This document shows positions 26,455-34,718 of a DNA stretch of 64,000 bases, piece after piece. The translations under genes and the position numbers were made by a program. This DNA is from Cohnella cholangitidis (lineage in GTDB: Bacteria > Bacillota > Bacilli > Paenibacillales > Paenibacillaceae). How positions within the stretch are numbered: the stretch's first letter is position 1; the number at the start of each line of letters is the position of its first letter. The notes under the pieces are model-generated. The model saw only the letters and a program-made list of their open reading frames with translations, ran no database searches and had not been told where the DNA came from. The stretch is from positions 4,203,501-4,267,500 of the forward strand of contig NZ_CP041969.1 of NCBI RefSeq assembly GCF_014107495.1, given 5' to 3'.

Positions 26455-26685
26455 TTAAAAAAGAGAATTCATCCACCGCTCCACGGGCTCTAATGCCATG
26501 GCGATAATGCCGACCGGGCTTGGCACGCGGGCTAACCGGACGGCGAAGATGCTATAGGTCGTCCCGACGGCAAGCATGAGGACGTATAGAAAGATTTCTT
26601 TCCCCCACCGCTTGCGGAACAGCGAGGGCAGCTCTATGGATCCGACGATCGCCGCGGCCGCTATGACGACGATGGCTCCGAGCAT
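26455..26685 (-). CDS. Small two-helix membrane protein, germinant receptor D-subunit type
   Basis: Protein of 76 residues with two hydrophobic segments (LGAIVVIAAAAIVGSIELP and YVLMLAVGTTYSIFAV). Size, topology and position in a ger operon match the D-type small proteins known to modulate germinant receptor function. It starts a few bases after the gerC-type stop and ends 17 bases before the gerB-type start, so it is an integral part of the operon. Sequence identity to known D proteins could not be checked. Confidence 0.7.
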   Translation of the reverse strand: MLGAIVVIAAAAIVGSIELPSLFRKRWGKEIFLYVLMLAVGTTYSIFAVRLARVPSPVGIIAMALEPVERWMNSLF

Positions 26686-26691
26686 GCGCGG

Positions 26692-27894
26692 TCACCCCTT
26701 AACGTCTTGAATGAACGAGTTGTCCGTCGTGCCGATTTTCCGGACTATGTAATCCACCTTATAGTCCACCTGCAACCGTTTGAACCGTTCCGTCCATTCT
26801 TTTTGAATCGACTCCCAATATTTCGGGTGGCTCCGGTAGATAGCCTGGCCGAATCCGAATATATCCGAGGAGTAGCGCGACTGGGCGGTTTGGACGGATT
26901 TTTCCATTAGCCCGATGCCGGTGCGCGCTCCTTCTTTTTCAAGCCATTTGATCGTTTCCGGGTCGTTCATGTCGATCGTGCAATTGACTTCGCCGACGTT
27001 GGCTTCGGTTTTGACGTGAACCAAAATCCTTGGTTCGCCGTTCACCACCTTTCCCTTGACTTTGGTCTTCGATCGCATGATTTCCAGAGCGATATTGCCG
27101 CCGTCCGGACATGAGATATTGGCCGCGGAGCTTTTGACATTGTCCATGATAATGTTGTAGCCCTTGCTTTCGGCCTGGTCGAGCCAGCCGACCATGCGCG
27201 GCCCTTTGAATACCGCCAGCCCCGACAAGCTAAGCCTCGCGGGGGGATCGATTTCCTTGACGTTGATCTGGCTTTCTCCTTTATCGGGGTCGCCTTTGAT
27301 CTTGATGCCTGTCAGCACGGGGTTCTGGCCTGCTACGACCATCTGGGAAATCAACTGGTCTAACGTAAAAGTGGTCGTCGGCGCCCATACTTTCTCGGAG
27401 ACGTCCAAGGAAGAGAACAGCTTATTAGCGGGAATTTTCTCTAGCGGGGTCAGCACCTTGAGGATTTTCTCGGCGGTTGTCCCTCTGGCGATCATGATGT
27501 AAAAATCGGTTCTGATCTCGGCATCTCTGGAAAGGAGGTCAAGCACCTTGCTGATTCCGTCCCGCGCCAGCGATTCTCCGAGAATGAGCACGCGGATATG
27601 GGCGCCGTAAATTTTCCGCGGGCTTGTCTCCGTCAAGCTTCGATAAGCGGACAAGAGCGTCGAGGCGGTCGATTTGTACATCACGACGGGAGACCGCTCC
27701 GGGGATACGCTTCTGGCCGCGGCAACCTGGCCCGGATCGACGACTTGCACGGATATCCGGTATTGATCGCCGACTTTGTCGATGCCTGTTCCGAGCTGGA
27801 TGGCGAGCGTGTTCAGCTCACGGCGGTTCCAGCATCCGGTCAAGAGCGATAGGAGTGCGATGCAGACAGTGGCAATAAGTATTCTCCTGCTCAT
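26692..27894 (-). CDS. Ger(x)C-type germinant receptor lipoprotein
   Basis: Lipoprotein of 400 residues. Signal MSRRILIATVCIALLSLLTGCWNRREL has the lipobox LTGC followed by the typical WxxRE. Later family features are GTGIDKVGDQYRISVQVVDPGQ, the AHIRVLILGE stretch and the C-terminal domain ending near VDYIVRKIG. Two starts are possible: ATG 27894 with AAGGCGG eight bases ahead (chosen), or ATG 27915, which overlaps the gerA-type stop as ATGA. It is the C subunit, anchored on the outer face of the inner spore membrane. Confidence 0.88.
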   Translation of the reverse strand: MSRRILIATVCIALLSLLTGCWNRRELNTLAIQLGTGIDKVGDQYRISVQVVDPGQVAAARSVSPERSPVVMYKSTASTLLSAYRSLTETSPRKIYGAHIRVLILGESLARDGISKVLDLLSRDAEIRTDFYIMIARGTTAEKILKVLTPLEKIPANKLFSSLDVSEKVWAPTTTFTLDQLISQMVVAGQNPVLTGIKIKGDPDKGESQINVKEIDPPARLSLSGLAVFKGPRMVGWLDQAESKGYNIIMDNVKSSAANISCPDGGNIALEIMRSKTKVKGKVVNGEPRILVHVKTEANVGEVNCTIDMNDPETIKWLEKEGARTGIGLMEKSVQTAQSRYSSDIFGFGQAIYRSHPKYWESIQKEWTERFKRLQVDYKVDYIVRKIGTTDNSFIQDVKG

Positions 27895-27911
27895 GGAATC
27901 GCGCCGCCTTG

Positions 27912-29390
27912 TCATTTGCTTTGTTTTTGCCGCCGGACGTTCTTCTTGTTGACCAGCAGCGGTCTTGTCGTCAGGTGCTGCCAGGGGTACCGGAATAACG
28001 TATCCTTTTGGTTTTGAGTAATGAAAGGGGCCAAGGAGGACATATAAGGAACGCCGAAGGAGCGCAATCCGCACAGGTGGAATACGAGGCCGAATATTCC
28101 GATCAGTATGCCGAATACGCCGAAGGAAGCGGCAAGCCCCATAAAGACGAAACGCAGCATCCTGACCGAAATGGACATGCTGCCGGAGGGCATCACGTAG
28201 CTGGCGATAGCCGTAATCGATACGATAATGACCATGACGGCGGATATGATTCCGGCTTGCACGGCCGCTTGACCGATTACGAGCGTACCGACGATGGATA
28301 CCGCTTGACCGACCGTGCGCGGCATGCGGACGCCGGCTTCGCGGAGGATCTCGTAAGTGACTTCCATCAGCAGCCCTTCGATGAAGGCCGGGAAAGGGAC
28401 TCCTTCGCGTTGCGCGGCCAAATTGATCAGCAGGCTAGTCGGAAGCATCTCTTGATGGAAGGTCGACAAGGCAATATAGATCGACGGGGCGAGCATCGCG
28501 ATAAAGAACGAGAGATAGCGCATCAAGCGAATCAAGGTGCTGATATCGAATCGTTGCGCGTAATCTTCCGCCGACTGGAAAAATTGGACGAATAACGCGG
28601 GAACCAGCAACACGAACGGCGTTCCGTCGACGATGATGGCAACTTTGCCTTCCAGCAAGCCCGCGGCGACCACGTCGGGCCGTTCGCTGTTGTACACCGT
28701 GGGAAACGGAGTATACGTGCGATCCTGTATAAATTCCTCGATATACCCGCTTTCGAGGACGCCGTCGATATCGATCCGGTTCAAACGCTCACGAACTTCG
28801 CTCAGAACAGTCTCGCTCGCGATCGAGGAAATGTAGAGAAGAGAAACTCTCGTATGGGAAAGGCTGCCGATTCTGAGTTGCTCAAGCCACAGGCGAGGGT
28901 CGCGGATTTTCCGCCGGATCAAGGCGATATTCGTCTGGGAATTTTCCGTGAAGGCTTCCATCGGTCCGCGAACGACCGTTTGGGTTAGAGGTTCGGAGAC
29001 GCTTCGCTCTTCTATGCCGGTTACTTTGACTCGAATGCAATTTTCGGTACCTTGCAGCAGGAGTATGGCTTCTCCCGACAATAAGCTCGTGATCAGCTCC
29101 TCGAAGTCGGAGGAGACGCTTAGGTCTCCGGCGCTTAAGACCTCTTGGATTAACAGCGCAGGCAAGCTTTCCTTCGGGACGGACGCGAGGTCAAACGGTG
29201 CGGTACCCGTCTTCAGCATGGGTTGAATCACGAAGTCGTGAAGAGCTTGAGCCAGAACCATTCCGTCCATGAACAAGACGGCGACCGGCAATTCGCCGCA
29301 TAAGCGCATCTCCCGAACGATGAGATCGGGGCTGAACCCCAAGGCTTCGCGGTACAGACGGATGCGATCCGGCAGCTTCGCGGAATCCAA
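27912..29390 (-). CDS. GerAA-type germinant receptor subunit
   Basis: Receptor A subunit of about 492 residues. There is an N-terminal soluble domain (about 1-240: SPDLIVREMRLCGELPVAVLFMDGMV, TVVRGPMEAFTENSQTNIALIRRKIRDPRL, VSLLYI) and a membrane domain with about five helices (about 270-450: PEDYA-like FFQSAEDYAQRF, LPTSLLINLAAQREGVPFPAFIEGLLME in sequence). I place the start at TTG 29390, eight bases after AGAGGGGG. Two in-frame ATGs upstream (29489 and 29474) lie ahead of the predicted sigma-G transcription start and lack ribosome sites. First gene of the A-C-D-B operon. Confidence 0.87.
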   Translation of the reverse strand: MDSAKLPDRIRLYREALGFSPDLIVREMRLCGELPVAVLFMDGMVLAQALHDFVIQPMLKTGTAPFDLASVPKESLPALLIQEVLSAGDLSVSSDFEELITSLLSGEAILLLQGTENCIRVKVTGIEERSVSEPLTQTVVRGPMEAFTENSQTNIALIRRKIRDPRLWLEQLRIGSLSHTRVSLLYISSIASETVLSEVRERLNRIDIDGVLESGYIEEFIQDRTYTPFPTVYNSERPDVVAAGLLEGKVAIIVDGTPFVLLVPALFVQFFQSAEDYAQRFDISTLIRLMRYLSFFIAMLAPSIYIALSTFHQEMLPTSLLINLAAQREGVPFPAFIEGLLMEVTYEILREAGVRMPRTVGQAVSIVGTLVIGQAAVQAGIISAVMVIIVSITAIASYVMPSGSMSISVRMLRFVFMGLAASFGVFGILIGIFGLVFHLCGLRSFGVPYMSSLAPFITQNQKDTLFRYPWQHLTTRPLLVNKKNVRRQKQSK

Positions 29391-29443
29391 TCGAATGACC
29401 CCCTCTCGCCAATAGGAAAAATGCGTATAAAGCCGAGTTGTCC

Positions 29444-29473
29444 TATTATGCGCAAAGCCGGGGCTATTATGCA
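29444..29473 (-). promoter_or_regulatory. Sigma-G (forespore) promoter of the germinant receptor operon
   Basis: On the minus strand there is TGCATA (29468-29473), a 17-base spacer and CATAATA (29444-29450), a full match to the sigma-G consensus TGMATA-N17/18-CATAMTA. Transcription would begin near 29437, about 47 bases before the TTG start chosen for gerAA. Confidence 0.75.
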
Positions 29474-29559
29474 TATGTTTCCAGCACATTTGCGAATGGA
29501 CACGTTCTGATTTATATGAGATTAATTAAGAGACAAATCGTAAAGGCAGGTTGCCTCTA

Positions 29560-31041
29560 ATGAAACGTAAGCTAAAAATGATGGGTATGTTCTCGGACCG
29601 TATGGTTCTTCAAAGGGATAGCCTCGTTCCCATATGGGGGGAAGGAAGAGAAGGCGAAACGGTAACGGTAACGTGTTCGGGCGTTAGCGCCGAAGCCGTC
29701 GTTAAGGATGGGAAATGGCACGCGAACCTCCCGCCATTCGGCGCGGGAGGCCCTTACGCGCTGACCGTTCAATCCGGCGACGAGACGATCGTGTTCCGCG
29801 ATGTGTTGTTCGGTGACGTATGGCTCGCAGGCGGTCAATCGAACATGGAATGGAGATTGAAGGATACAAAAGGGGGACCGGAGGAAGCGGCTCGGGCGTC
29901 CAGCCCGATTGTCCGTTTCTACGACGTTCCGAGAATTTCCTATGAGGACGGGCTAGAGCATCCGGCGGAATGGAAGTCGTGTACATCCGATCACGCGGGA
30001 GAATTCTCGGCGGTTGCTTATTATTATGCGAACGAGCTCGCTCGTTCCTTGGAAGTGCCGATCGGCGTTATTGGCTGCAACTGGGGAGGAACCTCCGCTT
30101 CCTGCTGGGTTCCGAAAGAAGCGCTTGCCGGTAACGATGAGCTCCATGCTTATATTGACGAGTTCCAAGCGAGCTTGGACAGCGTAGGTCCCGAAGAGCG
30201 CGTTACGGAGGAAAAACGATATCATGAAGCGGTAGCCGAATTCAACCGCAGACAATCTGCCGGGATGGTCGGCGAGGAGCTAGGGGATTATCCATGGCCG
30301 CCGCCGGTTAGCGAACGAAGCTTCCTGAGGCCGAACGGCCTTTATTGCACGATGATTCGTAAGGTTGTGCCTTATGGATTGAAAGGTTTTATTTATTACC
30401 AGGGCGAAAGCGACGCGCATAAGCCGGCGTTGTACGATACGCTGCTCGGCACGTTGATTAGGACGTGGAGAAGCGATTGGGGCAATTCGGAGCTGCCGTT
30501 CTTATTCGTGCAGTTGCCGGGATATGCGCATGACGGCAAGCCGCGCGGAGAAGAATGGCCGCTGTTAAGGGAATCCCAACTGATCGTGACGGAGCAAGTT
30601 CCGCATACGGCAATGGCCGTCGTCTTGGATTGCGGAGAGGAGAACGATATTCACCCCCGCGATAAAAAGCCGGTAGGAGAGCGACTCGCGTTGGTTGCCC
30701 TTCGCTCTGTATACGGGCAAGACGTGGCGAGTTCGGGGCCGGTATTCAGGAAAGCGGCTTCTGCGGGGAATAAGCTTACGATTAAGTTCGATAGCGGTGC
30801 GGGGAGGCTTGTTGCCGCGAACGGCAACATCGTCGGTTTCGAAGTGGCAGGGGGAGACGGCGTATATGTCCCCGCCTCCGCAACGATCGTTAGCGACGAC
30901 TCCGTTCAAGTATGGAACGATAAAGTCGCTGCGCCCGTCCATGCGAGATACGCATGGGCCAATTACCCGGAAGCGAATCTGGTCAATAGCGCCGGTCTGC
31001 CCGCCGGTCCGTTCCGAACCTCTCGGACAGGCAGGAAGTAA
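29560..31041 (+). CDS. Sialate O-acetylesterase-like carbohydrate esterase
   Basis: Cytoplasmic SGNH-type esterase of 493 residues, without signal peptide; start ATG 29560 after AAGGCAGG. Order: an N-terminal beta domain (FSDRMVLQRDSLVPIWG and an Ig-like stretch to about 90), then the esterase core with WLAGGQSNMEW (catalytic Ser in GQSNM, about residue 100), GVIGCNWGGTSASCW, FIYYQGESDA and the C-terminal NDIHPRDK, where Asp/His complete the triad. Members remove acetyl groups from sialic acid, xylan or pectin fragments. The nearby pectin genes favour acetylated pectic or xylo-oligomers. Confidence 0.8.
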   Translation: MKRKLKMMGMFSDRMVLQRDSLVPIWGEGREGETVTVTCSGVSAEAVVKDGKWHANLPPFGAGGPYALTVQSGDETIVFRDVLFGDVWLAGGQSNMEWRLKDTKGGPEEAARASSPIVRFYDVPRISYEDGLEHPAEWKSCTSDHAGEFSAVAYYYANELARSLEVPIGVIGCNWGGTSASCWVPKEALAGNDELHAYIDEFQASLDSVGPEERVTEEKRYHEAVAEFNRRQSAGMVGEELGDYPWPPPVSERSFLRPNGLYCTMIRKVVPYGLKGFIYYQGESDAHKPALYDTLLGTLIRTWRSDWGNSELPFLFVQLPGYAHDGKPRGEEWPLLRESQLIVTEQVPHTAMAVVLDCGEENDIHPRDKKPVGERLALVALRSVYGQDVASSGPVFRKAASAGNKLTIKFDSGAGRLVAANGNIVGFEVAGGDGVYVPASATIVSDDSVQVWNDKVAAPVHARYAWANYPEANLVNSAGLPAGPFRTSRTGRK

Positions 31042-31096
31042 GCGGGCGGGTGCCGTGGGAATAAGTTATACACGTTGAAGGGGGAAGTTGGTCGAG

Positions 31097-32050
31097 ATGG
31101 AAGGCGCCTATAAATCGAAGCTGGATGAAAGACAGCTTAACGAAGTCGTTCATAAGGTTATGAATAGCTCTATCCGTTCCTATTCCGAGTTGTCTGACGG
31201 ATGGGCGAACAGCGCGTATTCGATCGAGCTTGAGGACGGCCGCAAAATCGTGCTGAAGGCTCGTCCTCCCGAAGGGATCCGATTCATGCGTTGCGAAGTC
31301 GATCTGATGAAGACGGAAGTCGAAGCGATGCAGCGGCTGTCTTTGGCGGGACAATTGCCGATTCCGCGTATATACGCCCATGATACCTCTTGCGAGATTC
31401 TTCCCGTCGAATACTTCATCATGGAGTATTTGGAAGGCAAGCCGTACAATCAGTTGAAACCGGAAATGCCGGATGAACAGCGAGACGCGATCGACCGCCA
31501 GTTAGGCGCCTTTAACCGTCTGATCAACGAAGTCAAAGGTCCCGGCTTCGGCTTCTATGCCCGGCCAACCGGTCGGTCATGGCGCGACGCGTTCGCCGAA
31601 ATGATCTACGGCGTAATCGAGGACGGGAAAGACGTCGGGTTATCCATGCCGATCGCGTACGAAGAGCTGGAGCAGCTAATCGAGCGGAATTTGGAGCATT
31701 TGGATGAGGTTACCGAGCCGAGATTGCTCCACTGGGATCTATGGGACGGCAACGTATTCATAAAGGATGGCCAAGTGAGCGGGATTATCGATTTCGAACG
31801 TGCTATCTGGGGCGACCCGCTGATGGAGCATTATTTCAGCCACTTTAATCCTTCCGATGCTTTCCGGGAGGGGTACGGATTGTTCCCGACGGAACCTTCC
31901 CAGCTCGCGAGAAGGAAGCTATACGACCTCTATCTGGATCTGATCCTCTATGTTGAGTGCACGTACCGTAAATACGAAAACGAACACCACGTGAAGTGGA
32001 CATACGAGAATCTAGCGGAGAGCTTGGAGAAGTTCGGCGCAAACGATTAA
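31097..32050 (+). CDS. APH-family phosphotransferase
   Basis: Protein kinase-like phosphotransferase of 317 residues, from ATG 31097. An upstream TTG at 31088 lies only two bases from the GGGGGA ribosome site and is less likely. Visible motifs are the nucleotide-binding lobe with IELEDGRKIVLKARPP, hinge FIMEYLEGKPY, catalytic loop HWDLWDGNVF (Asp base and Asn) and metal site IIDFERAIWGDP. The family phosphorylates aminoglycosides, choline, sugars or homoserine; the substrate cannot be told from the sequence. The gene is 55 bases after the esterase, so the two may share a transcript. Confidence 0.78.
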   Translation: MEGAYKSKLDERQLNEVVHKVMNSSIRSYSELSDGWANSAYSIELEDGRKIVLKARPPEGIRFMRCEVDLMKTEVEAMQRLSLAGQLPIPRIYAHDTSCEILPVEYFIMEYLEGKPYNQLKPEMPDEQRDAIDRQLGAFNRLINEVKGPGFGFYARPTGRSWRDAFAEMIYGVIEDGKDVGLSMPIAYEELEQLIERNLEHLDEVTEPRLLHWDLWDGNVFIKDGQVSGIIDFERAIWGDPLMEHYFSHFNPSDAFREGYGLFPTEPSQLARRKLYDLYLDLILYVECTYRKYENEHHVKWTYENLAESLEKFGAND

Positions 32051-32069
32051 CGCTAATGCGTTCGAGCAA

Positions 32070-32110
32070 GAGGAGACAGCCGGAATGGCTGTCTCCTCTC
32101 TGTTTGTTTC
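32070..32110 (+). terminator. Terminator after APH-like gene
   Basis: Perfect 12-bp stem (32070-32081 and 32087-32098) with a five-base loop, followed by T-rich TCTGTTTGTTTCTT. Confidence 0.82.
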
Positions 32111-32154
32111 TTGCGAGAAGGGAACCTGTCTGCGGCCGGGTGGCCGGCGGGGCT

Positions 32155-33201
32155 TAACGGCACGCGGTGCCGCCATCCAGCCCAAACTCCCGCTCGTGCG
32201 CTCAATAACGGCACGCTGGTGCCGTTATCTAACCCAAACTCCCGCTCGAGCGCCGAATAACGGCACGCGGTGCCGCTAACTAACCCAATCTCCCGCTCGT
32301 GATCCCAATAACGGCACGGGATGCCGCTATCTAACCCAAACTCCTGCTCGTGCGCCCAATAACGGCACGCGGTGCCGCTATGTACCCAAACTCCCGCTCG
32401 TGCGCCCAATAACGGCACGCGGTGCCGCTAACTAACCCAATCTCCCGCTCGTGATCCCAATAACGGCACGGGATGCCGCTATCTAACCCAAACTCCTGCT
32501 CGTGCGCCCAATAACGGCACGCGGTGCCGCTATGTAACCCAAACTCCCGCTCGTGCGCCCAATAACGGCACGCGGTGCCGCTAACTAACCCAATCTCCCG
32601 CTCGTGATCCCAATAACGGCACGGGATGCCGCTATCTAACCCAAACTCCTGCTCGTGCGCCCAATAACGGCACGCGGTGCCGCTATGTAACCCAAACTCC
32701 CGCTCGTGCGCCCAATAACGGCACGCGGTGCCGCTAACTAACCCAATCTCCCGCTCGTGATCCCAATAACGGCACGGGATGCCGCTATCTAACCCAAACT
32801 CCTGCTCGTGCGCCCAATAACGGCACGCGGTGCCGCTATGTACCCAAACTCCCGCTCGTGCGCCCAATAACGGCACGCGGTGCCGCTAACTAACCCAATC
32901 TCCCGCTCGTGATCCCAATAACGGCACGGGATGCCGCTAACTAACCCAAACTCCCGCTCGTGATCCCAATAACGGCACGGGATGCCGCTATCTAACCCAA
33001 ACTCCTGCTCGTGCGCCCAATAACGGCACGCGGTGCCGCTAATCTAACCCAAACTCCCGCTCGTGCGCCCAATAACGGCACGGGATGCCGTTATCTAACC
33101 CAAACTCCCGCTCGAGCGCCCAATAACGGCACGGGATGCCGTTATCTAACCCAAACTCCCGCTCGTGCGCCGAATAACGGCACGGGATGCCGTTATCCCA
33201 G
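32155..33201. repeat. 51-bp tandem array, 21 copies, with a 153-bp higher-order repeat
   Basis: The core CGGCAC recurs at 32158, 32209, 32261, 32312, 32363 and so on to 33178: 21 times, with steps of 51 bases except four of 50 or 52. Each unit has AATAACGGCAC, a GTGCCG or ATGCCG complement forming a 6-9 bp hairpin, a TAACCCAAACTCC stretch, then CGCTCGTG. Three unit types occur in fixed order (GCGGTGCC/CAATCTCC, GGGATGCC/CTCCTGCTC, GCGGTGCC/TATG) between 32261 and 32870, giving four 153-base super-units. The flanking units are more diverged. It sits between a terminator and the trxB promoter. Confidence 0.93.
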
Positions 33202-33220
33202 CGGCTAAGATATCTCAACC

Positions 33221-33285
33221 TTCATGAAATCTTCATCTAACGTTCATCGTACCTTCATGCAGCTTGCCGGCGTGAATGGTATGAT
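33221..33285 (+). promoter_or_regulatory. trxB promoter with four 11-bp TTCAT direct repeats
   Basis: TTCAT occurs at 33221, 33232, 33243 and 33254, exactly 11 bases apart, followed after 21 bases by an extended -10 GGTATGAT (TATGAT at 33280-33285). No good -35 is present, so the repeats probably position an activator. The same layout recurs before the peroxiredoxin gene. Confidence 0.72.
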
Positions 33286-33317
33286 TTTTACATACTAGAA
33301 CACATATAAGGAAGAGG

Positions 33318-34250
33318 ATGAATATGTACAAAACAATCATTATAGGAACAGGACCGGCAGGATTAACGGCGGCGATTTACTTGGCGCGCGCGAACCTGAA
33401 CCCATTAGTGATCGAAGGACCGGAACCTGGCGGCCAGCTGACGACTACGACGGAAGTGGAAAATTTCCCTGGTTTCCCGGAGGGTATCATGGGCCCCGAG
33501 TTAATGGCGAACATGCGTAAGCAAGCGGAGCGATTCGGAGCGGAGTTCCGTTCCGGTTGGGTCAATAGCGTGGACATGTCGAAGCGTCCTTTCACCTTGT
33601 CCGTGGAAGGCATTGGCGAGCTGACTGCCGAGACGCTAATTATCTCTACGGGAGCTTCGGCGAAATACCTAGGTATTCCCGGGGAAAAAGATAACGTCGG
33701 ACGCGGCGTCAGCACGTGCGCGACTTGCGACGGATTCTTCTTCCGCAACAAGAAAATCATCGTAGTCGGCGGCGGGGATTCCGCGATGGAAGAAGCGCAT
33801 TTCTTAACGAAATTCGCGTCCGAAGTCGTATTGGTCAACCGTCGCAACGAGCTCCGCGCTTCGAAGATCATGCAGGACCGCGCCCGCAGCAATCCCAAAA
33901 TCACTTGGAGCCTGAACCGCACGCCGCTTGAAGTGGAAAGCGGGCCGCTAGGCGTAACGGGCCTCAAGGTTAAAAACAACGAAACGGGCTTGGAAGAGAC
34001 GATCGCAACGGACGGGCTTTTCGTCGCTATCGGGCATACGCCGAATACGAAGTTCTTGAACGGTCAGCTGAATACGGACGAAACCGGATACTTGCTCGTT
34101 AATCCGGGCTCGACCGAGACGAACGTTCCCGGCGTATTCGCTTGCGGCGACGTGCAGGATAACAAATACCGGCAAGCGATCAGCGCAGCGGGAACCGGCT
34201 GCATGGCCGCTTTGGATTGCGAAAGATTCCTCGAAAACGCCGAGCACTAA
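33318..34250 (+). CDS. trxB: Thioredoxin reductase
   Basis: Flavoprotein of 310 residues that reduces thioredoxin with NADPH. Motifs: FAD site GTGPAGLTAAIYLARA (about 9-24), redox-active CATCDG (about 135-140), NADPH site VVGGGDSAMEEA (about 153-164), HRR-type VNRRNELRA, and the C-terminal FAD motif GVFACGDVQD. All are intact and the length is normal. ATG 33318 and ATG 33324 are both possible starts after AAGGAAGAGG; I keep the first. Its promoter shares repeats with the peroxiredoxin gene at 37 kb, which fits a joint role in peroxide reduction. Confidence 0.93.
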   Translation: MNMYKTIIIGTGPAGLTAAIYLARANLNPLVIEGPEPGGQLTTTTEVENFPGFPEGIMGPELMANMRKQAERFGAEFRSGWVNSVDMSKRPFTLSVEGIGELTAETLIISTGASAKYLGIPGEKDNVGRGVSTCATCDGFFFRNKKIIVVGGGDSAMEEAHFLTKFASEVVLVNRRNELRASKIMQDRARSNPKITWSLNRTPLEVESGPLGVTGLKVKNNETGLEETIATDGLFVAIGHTPNTKFLNGQLNTDETGYLLVNPGSTETNVPGVFACGDVQDNKYRQAISAAGTGCMAALDCERFLENAEH

Positions 34251-34262
34251 TATAACCTTATA

Positions 34263-34300
34263 ACAAGGACCATCGGGACATTCCGATGGTCCTTGTCCTT
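34263..34300 (+). terminator. Terminator after trxB
   Basis: Stem of about 14 pairs (ACAAGGACCATCGG with its complement ending at 34296) followed by CCTTATTT. The T-run is weak. Confidence 0.65.
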
Positions 34301-34302
34301 AT

Positions 34303-34458
34303 TTAATGATCGGGTTCTTCCGCCGCTTCGCAAGCTTGCTCTACGGCTGCTTGGAACTCCTCTTCGTTGTCCTCGGCCAGCTTGCTTCCGAATTGACCCA
34401 ATTGGCTAGGGCTGCTAGCCGGTCCGTCATTATCGGGTTTGTTGTTTCTCCCCGCCAA
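34303..34458 (-). CDS. Small acidic protein of 51 residues, unknown function
   Basis: Reading from TTG 34458 on the minus strand gives MAGRNNKPDNDGPASSPSQL, then a Glu-rich helical part ending in EAAEEPDH. A good ribosome site, AGGAGGGG, lies six bases ahead. The C-terminal half (about 26-50) has the spacing of an amphipathic helix and includes one Cys. I do not recognise a family. Size and the run of Asp/Glu/Gln resemble minor spore or stress proteins, but that is only an impression. Confidence 0.55.
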   Translation of the reverse strand: MAGRNNKPDNDGPASSPSQLGQFGSKLAEDNEEEFQAAVEQACEAAEEPDH

Positions 34459-34481
34459 AGAAATCCCCTCCTATACATGAA

Positions 34482-34568
34482 TTAATTTTTACCGGAGCCG
34501 TTATTGCCTTTCTTATCGGACGTTCTAGTCGTCGTATTTTTATTGGCGTGGCCTTGCTGCTTGGACAT
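34482..34568 (-). CDS. Tiny basic protein of 28 residues, unknown function
   Basis: ATG 34568 on the minus strand is preceded by AAAGGGGGGG and opens a 28-residue frame starting MSKQQGHANKN and ending GNNGSGKN, with seven Lys/Arg and many Asn/Thr/Gly residues, so it is disordered and basic. It is followed 23 bases later by the acidic small gene on the same strand, so the two probably form a unit. No family recognised; a minor small spore protein is one possibility. Confidence 0.5.
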   Translation of the reverse strand: MSKQQGHANKNTTTRTSDKKGNNGSGKN

Positions 34569-34657
34569 GGTGAGCCCCCCCTTTGCATACCGGATGGGCT
34601 TACTTTGCGCTCAAACCCGAATAATGATTCCCTTTTATTTATTTTTTTCGTCTTGGT

Positions 34658-34684
34658 TGTCACAAAACAACCTCCTCCAACGAC
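34658..34684 (+). promoter_or_regulatory. ECF41-type promoter before the oxidoreductase gene
   Basis: TGTCACA (34658-34664), a spacer of exactly 16 bases and CGAC (34681-34684). The known ECF41 target is TGTCACA-N16-CGTC, so only one -10 base differs. It lies 34 bases before the oxidoreductase start and two genes before the ECF41 sigma gene, as expected for autoregulation. Confidence 0.65.
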
Positions 34685-34718
34685 TTAAGGGCAGAACGAA
34701 TAATTGGAGGGCGATAAA

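Noticed and set aside
29474..29489. ATG starts for the GerAA-type protein
   Set aside because: They fall upstream of the predicted sigma-G transcription start and lack ribosome sites.
32053..32876. Minus-strand open frames of 121 and 181 residues made of 17-residue repeats
   Set aside because: They are a by-product of a 51-base repeat unit, which keeps the frame open. They have no ribosome site, and 50- or 52-base units break the frame.
32155..33201. CRISPR array
   Set aside because: Units are contiguous and nearly identical across their whole length, with no unique spacers, and no cas genes are near.
33221..33258. TTCAT repeats as PhoP (Pho) boxes
   Set aside because: The 11-bp spacing fits, but the pentamer does not match TTAACA-type Pho boxes and the genes are redox genes, not phosphate genes. 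A different OmpR-family regulator is more likely.
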